From an uncultured Endomicrobiia bacterium (GTDB lineage: Bacteria > Elusimicrobiota > Endomicrobiia > Endomicrobiales > Endomicrobiaceae), in assembly GCA_938040055.1 (NCBI GenBank), contig CALHWY010000011.1:1-16597 (forward strand): a stretch of 16,597 nt of DNA, read 5' to 3'. The notes below the pieces were generated by a model. That model ran no database searches and was not told where the DNA came from. It saw only the letters and a program-made list of their open reading frames with translations. Of this stretch, positions 14,628 to 16,597 are shown in pieces. Numbering within the stretch: the first letter of the stretch is position 1; each line of letters starts with the position of its first letter. The translations under genes and the position numbers were made by a program.

Positions 14628-16322
14628 ATGCCATTATACGAAAGATTTACCAAACGACATCGCGACGATTTTGTAACTCTGGAAGATCTGCGCAAAAATT
14701 ACGCTCTTGAAATACCCGATAATTTTAACTTTGCTTTTGACTGTCTGGACGTGCTTGCCGAAGAAACTCCGGACGCTTTGGCTCTTTTATGGGTCTCAAA
14801 CAAAGGAGAAGAAAAACGTTTCGCTTATGAGGATATACGCCGTCTTTCGGTTAAAGCCGCCAACTTTTTTACGGCGCAGGGCATTGGAAAAGGCGATATG
14901 GTCATGCTTACAATGTCGCGCGACTGGCGCTACTGGCCGGTTTTGATGGGGCTTCACAGAATTGGGGCGGTTGCCGTTCCCGCGACTTATCTTCTCACGA
15001 AAAAAGATTTGGAATACAGAATCAACGCCGCTTCCGTAAAAATGCTTCTGACAACTCCGCGTTTCGGAATTGTCCGGGCAATGGAGGAATCCCTTAACAA
15101 CTGTCCCACGGTAAAAAGACTTGCCGTGTTCGGAGGTAAAGTGCCTAACGCCAAATGGATAGATTTTGACGCGCAGTTTGAAGCCGCGCCCGAAACGCCG
15201 GTCAAAAGAAATAATGCGAAAACGGATATTATGCTTATGGCTTTTTCTTCGGGAACGACCGGATATCCTAAAATGGTCTGGCACGATTATACATATCCGC
15301 TGGGGCATATAATAACCGGCTGCTTCTGGCACCGCTGCGAGCCCGGAGGAATTCACCTGACTATATCCGACACAGGCTGGCTGAAAAGCCTCTGGGGGAA
15401 AATGTACAGCCAGTGGCTGGCCGGGAGCGCCGTTTTCGTTTATGATTTCGATAAATTTTCCGCTCCCGACATACTTGAGAAAATAGAAAAATATAAAATA
15501 ACGACTTTCTGCGCCCCGCCGACTATGTACCGTTATCTTATAAAAGAAAATCTGAAAAAATATGACCTGTCCTCCCTCAAACACTGCACCGCAGCCGGGG
15601 AAGCTTTGAATCCCGAGGTTTATAAAGTGTGGCTGGAAGGGACCGGACATAAAATTTTTGAAGGTTTCGGGCAGAGCGAAACCACTTTAAGCTGCTGGAC
15701 GGGATATCCGTGGATGCAGCCGAGAGTCGGTTCCATGGGGCTGCCGTCGCCGAGTTACAGAATTATTATAGCGGATGAAAACGGCAGGGAAGTAAGCCCG
15801 GGCATAACGGGAGAAATCTGTATCCGTACCGATCCGGAAGGCGGAGGAAAACCTTTCGGAATGTTTTCCGGTTATTATCTGGACGAAGAAATGACCGGAA
15901 AAGTCTGGCATGACGGGCTGTACCATACCGGAGATACCGCGTATAAGGACGAAATCGGATTTTTATGGTATGTCGGACGCACCGATGACGTCATCAAATC
16001 TTCAGGATACAGAATCGGGCCTTTTGAAGTTGAGAGCGTGCTGATGGAACATCCCGCCGTCACGGAATGCGCGGTAACCGGCGCTCCCGACCCGGAACGC
16101 GGATTTGCCGTCAAAGCCACGATAGTGCTTTCGAAAGGATATGAGGCTTGCGCGGAATTGACAAAAGAGCTTCAGAATCATGTTAAAAAGACAACGGCTC
16201 CTTACAAATATCCCCGTATTATAGAATATGTCGATTCTTTGCCGAAAACTATTTCGGGAAAAATACGCAGGGTTGAGATACGCGACAAAGATATGTCTAA
16301 ACGGAAAGGAGAATCCCGGTAA
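14628..16322 (+). CDS. AMP-binding acyl-CoA synthetase (medium-chain/ACSM-like)
   Basis: This 564-residue enzyme activates a carboxylic acid with ATP to acyl-AMP and then forms the CoA thioester. The core motifs are in order: the P-loop SSGTTGYPK (207-215), the GFGQSE motif (346-351), YHTGD (432-436), the GRTDDVIKSSGYRIGPFEVES hinge region, and a C-terminal PKTISGK with catalytic lysine K545. Sequence style and length match the ACSM/medium-chain and related small-acid acyl-CoA synthetases more than acetyl-CoA synthetase; the acid itself cannot be deduced. Shine-Dalgarno AAGGAAGGA precedes ATG 14628. It is probably co-transcribed with, or regulated by, the upstream XRE-cupin protein. Confidence 0.93.
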   Translation: MPLYERFTKRHRDDFVTLEDLRKNYALEIPDNFNFAFDCLDVLAEETPDALALLWVSNKGEEKRFAYEDIRRLSVKAANFFTAQGIGKGDMVMLTMSRDWRYWPVLMGLHRIGAVAVPATYLLTKKDLEYRINAASVKMLLTTPRFGIVRAMEESLNNCPTVKRLAVFGGKVPNAKWIDFDAQFEAAPETPVKRNNAKTDIMLMAFSSGTTGYPKMVWHDYTYPLGHIITGCFWHRCEPGGIHLTISDTGWLKSLWGKMYSQWLAGSAVFVYDFDKFSAPDILEKIEKYKITTFCAPPTMYRYLIKENLKKYDLSSLKHCTAAGEALNPEVYKVWLEGTGHKIFEGFGQSETTLSCWTGYPWMQPRVGSMGLPSPSYRIIIADENGREVSPGITGEICIRTDPEGGGKPFGMFSGYYLDEEMTGKVWHDGLYHTGDTAYKDEIGFLWYVGRTDDVIKSSGYRIGPFEVESVLMEHPAVTECAVTGAPDPERGFAVKATIVLSKGYEACAELTKELQNHVKKTTAPYKYPRIIEYVDSLPKTISGKIRRVEIRDKDMSKRKGESR

Positions 16323-16399
16323 TCCGCTGCGCGTAAAACTGCGGTTTTACTTTTAAATTTCAGAGTTTGTCCTTGCGCAAAACGGGTACGGGAGTCCGC

Positions 16400-16507
16400 A
16401 TGGAAATAAATGTAAACGGAGCGGAATTGTTTTATAAAAAAAGAGGCGCCGGCTTTCCTTTTAAAAGTAAGACGGGCTCGGGCGGAAAGCCCAAGAATAA
16501 TAAGTGA
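16400..16507 (+). pseudogene. Truncated alpha/beta-hydrolase N-terminus
   Basis: From ATG 16400 (GGAG 6-9 bp upstream) the frame reads MEINVNGAELFYKKRGAGFP, the classic opening beta strands of alpha/beta-hydrolase proteins (usually followed by a hydrophobic strand and HG). Here, right after the G-x-G-x-P turn, the frame becomes Ser/Lys/Gly/Asn-rich and stops at TGA 16507 after 35 residues. The expected strand, oxyanion HG and catalytic residues are missing from the rest of the window. The join at about 16460 is likely where a repeat or insertion has interrupted the gene. Its position 77 bp after the acyl-CoA synthetase suggests it was a third gene of that unit. Confidence 0.5.
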
Positions 16508-16597
16508 GCGCTGCGTCTCACGCTCCGCCATACTTTTGTCTTCAGCAACAAAAGTATGCAAAAATGCCGCCGCGGAAAGCGCAATCGCTTGAAAATC
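16460..16597. repeat. Hairpin-rich segment, probable end of an inserted repeat element
   Basis: Nested inverted repeats occur within 140 bp: GGGCTCGGGCGGAAAGCCC around 16475-16492, GTGAG...CTCAC at about 16504-16521, and a perfect 11-bp CATACTTTTGT/ACAAAAGTATG pair (16529-16539 and 16548-16558) with an 8-nt loop. It directly follows the break in the hydrolase frame and continues to the window edge, so the other boundary is not visible. No transposase is seen. The MITE-like or repeat identity is inference. Confidence 0.35.

Noticed and set aside
14796..15650. Minus-strand frame of 284 codons
   Set aside because: It is fully antisense to the conserved acyl-CoA synthetase, and its protein has no recognisable features; a shadow frame.
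16202..16561. Minus-strand frame of 119 codons at the right edge
   Set aside because: It is antisense to the conserved C-terminus of the acyl-CoA synthetase and its start lies in the hairpin-rich repeat.

Overview
The window looks like chromosomal DNA of a diderm (Gram-negative-type) bacterium of moderate, fairly AT-rich composition. The diderm reading rests on two lipoproteins with clear lipoboxes, a signal-peptide Cu/Zn superoxide dismutase and a two-HKD cardiolipin synthase. There are no rRNA or tRNA genes, no CRISPR array and no complete transposase, so the taxon cannot be fixed from sequence alone. An Elusimicrobiota/Endomicrobium-like anaerobe is one possibility, offered only as a guess. 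Coding density is low for a bacterium, about three quarters. Gaps of 400-770 bp are rich in short GC hairpins but hold no convincing genes.

Layout. 1-54 is the tail of an incoming + strand gene, followed by a perfect 20-bp inverted-repeat terminator (84-123) and a gene-poor gap. 890-1731 is a two-gene minus-strand unit: an MGMT-type DNA alkyltransferase followed by an overlapping flavodoxin. 2256-2780 is periplasmic SodC, closed by a hairpin terminator. 3164-4615 is cardiolipin synthase. 5213-11063 reads as one five-gene operon behind a strong sigma70-type promoter (TTGACT-N17-TAAAAT): a small coiled-coil lipoprotein, a UPF0016/GDT1 cation transporter, an M48 metalloprotease lipoprotein, a PD-(D/E)XK nuclease with a predicted Fe-S cluster, and a large multi-TM sensor histidine kinase. 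11730-12374 (minus) is a multi-pass membrane protein whose promoter has the same -35 and -10 hexamers as the operon promoter. 12920-16322 carries an RNase H protein with duplicated flanking domains, an XRE-cupin regulator and an AMP-forming acyl-CoA synthetase. The last 200 bp hold a truncated alpha/beta-hydrolase start that runs into hairpin-rich DNA resembling the end of an inserted repeat.

How the genes fit together. The cell-envelope theme is strong (SodC, Cls, lipoproteins, M48 protease, transporter, membrane kinase). The regulator plus acyl-CoA synthetase pair suggests controlled activation of a carboxylic acid. No established multi-gene defence or mobile system was found. The most unusual items are the RNase H protein with two copies of an unrecognised alpha/beta module around its catalytic domain, a probable one-base frameshift (or +1 recoding site) at the start of the UPF0016 transporter, a SodC lacking both cysteines of the usual disulfide, and the interrupted hydrolase at the right edge.
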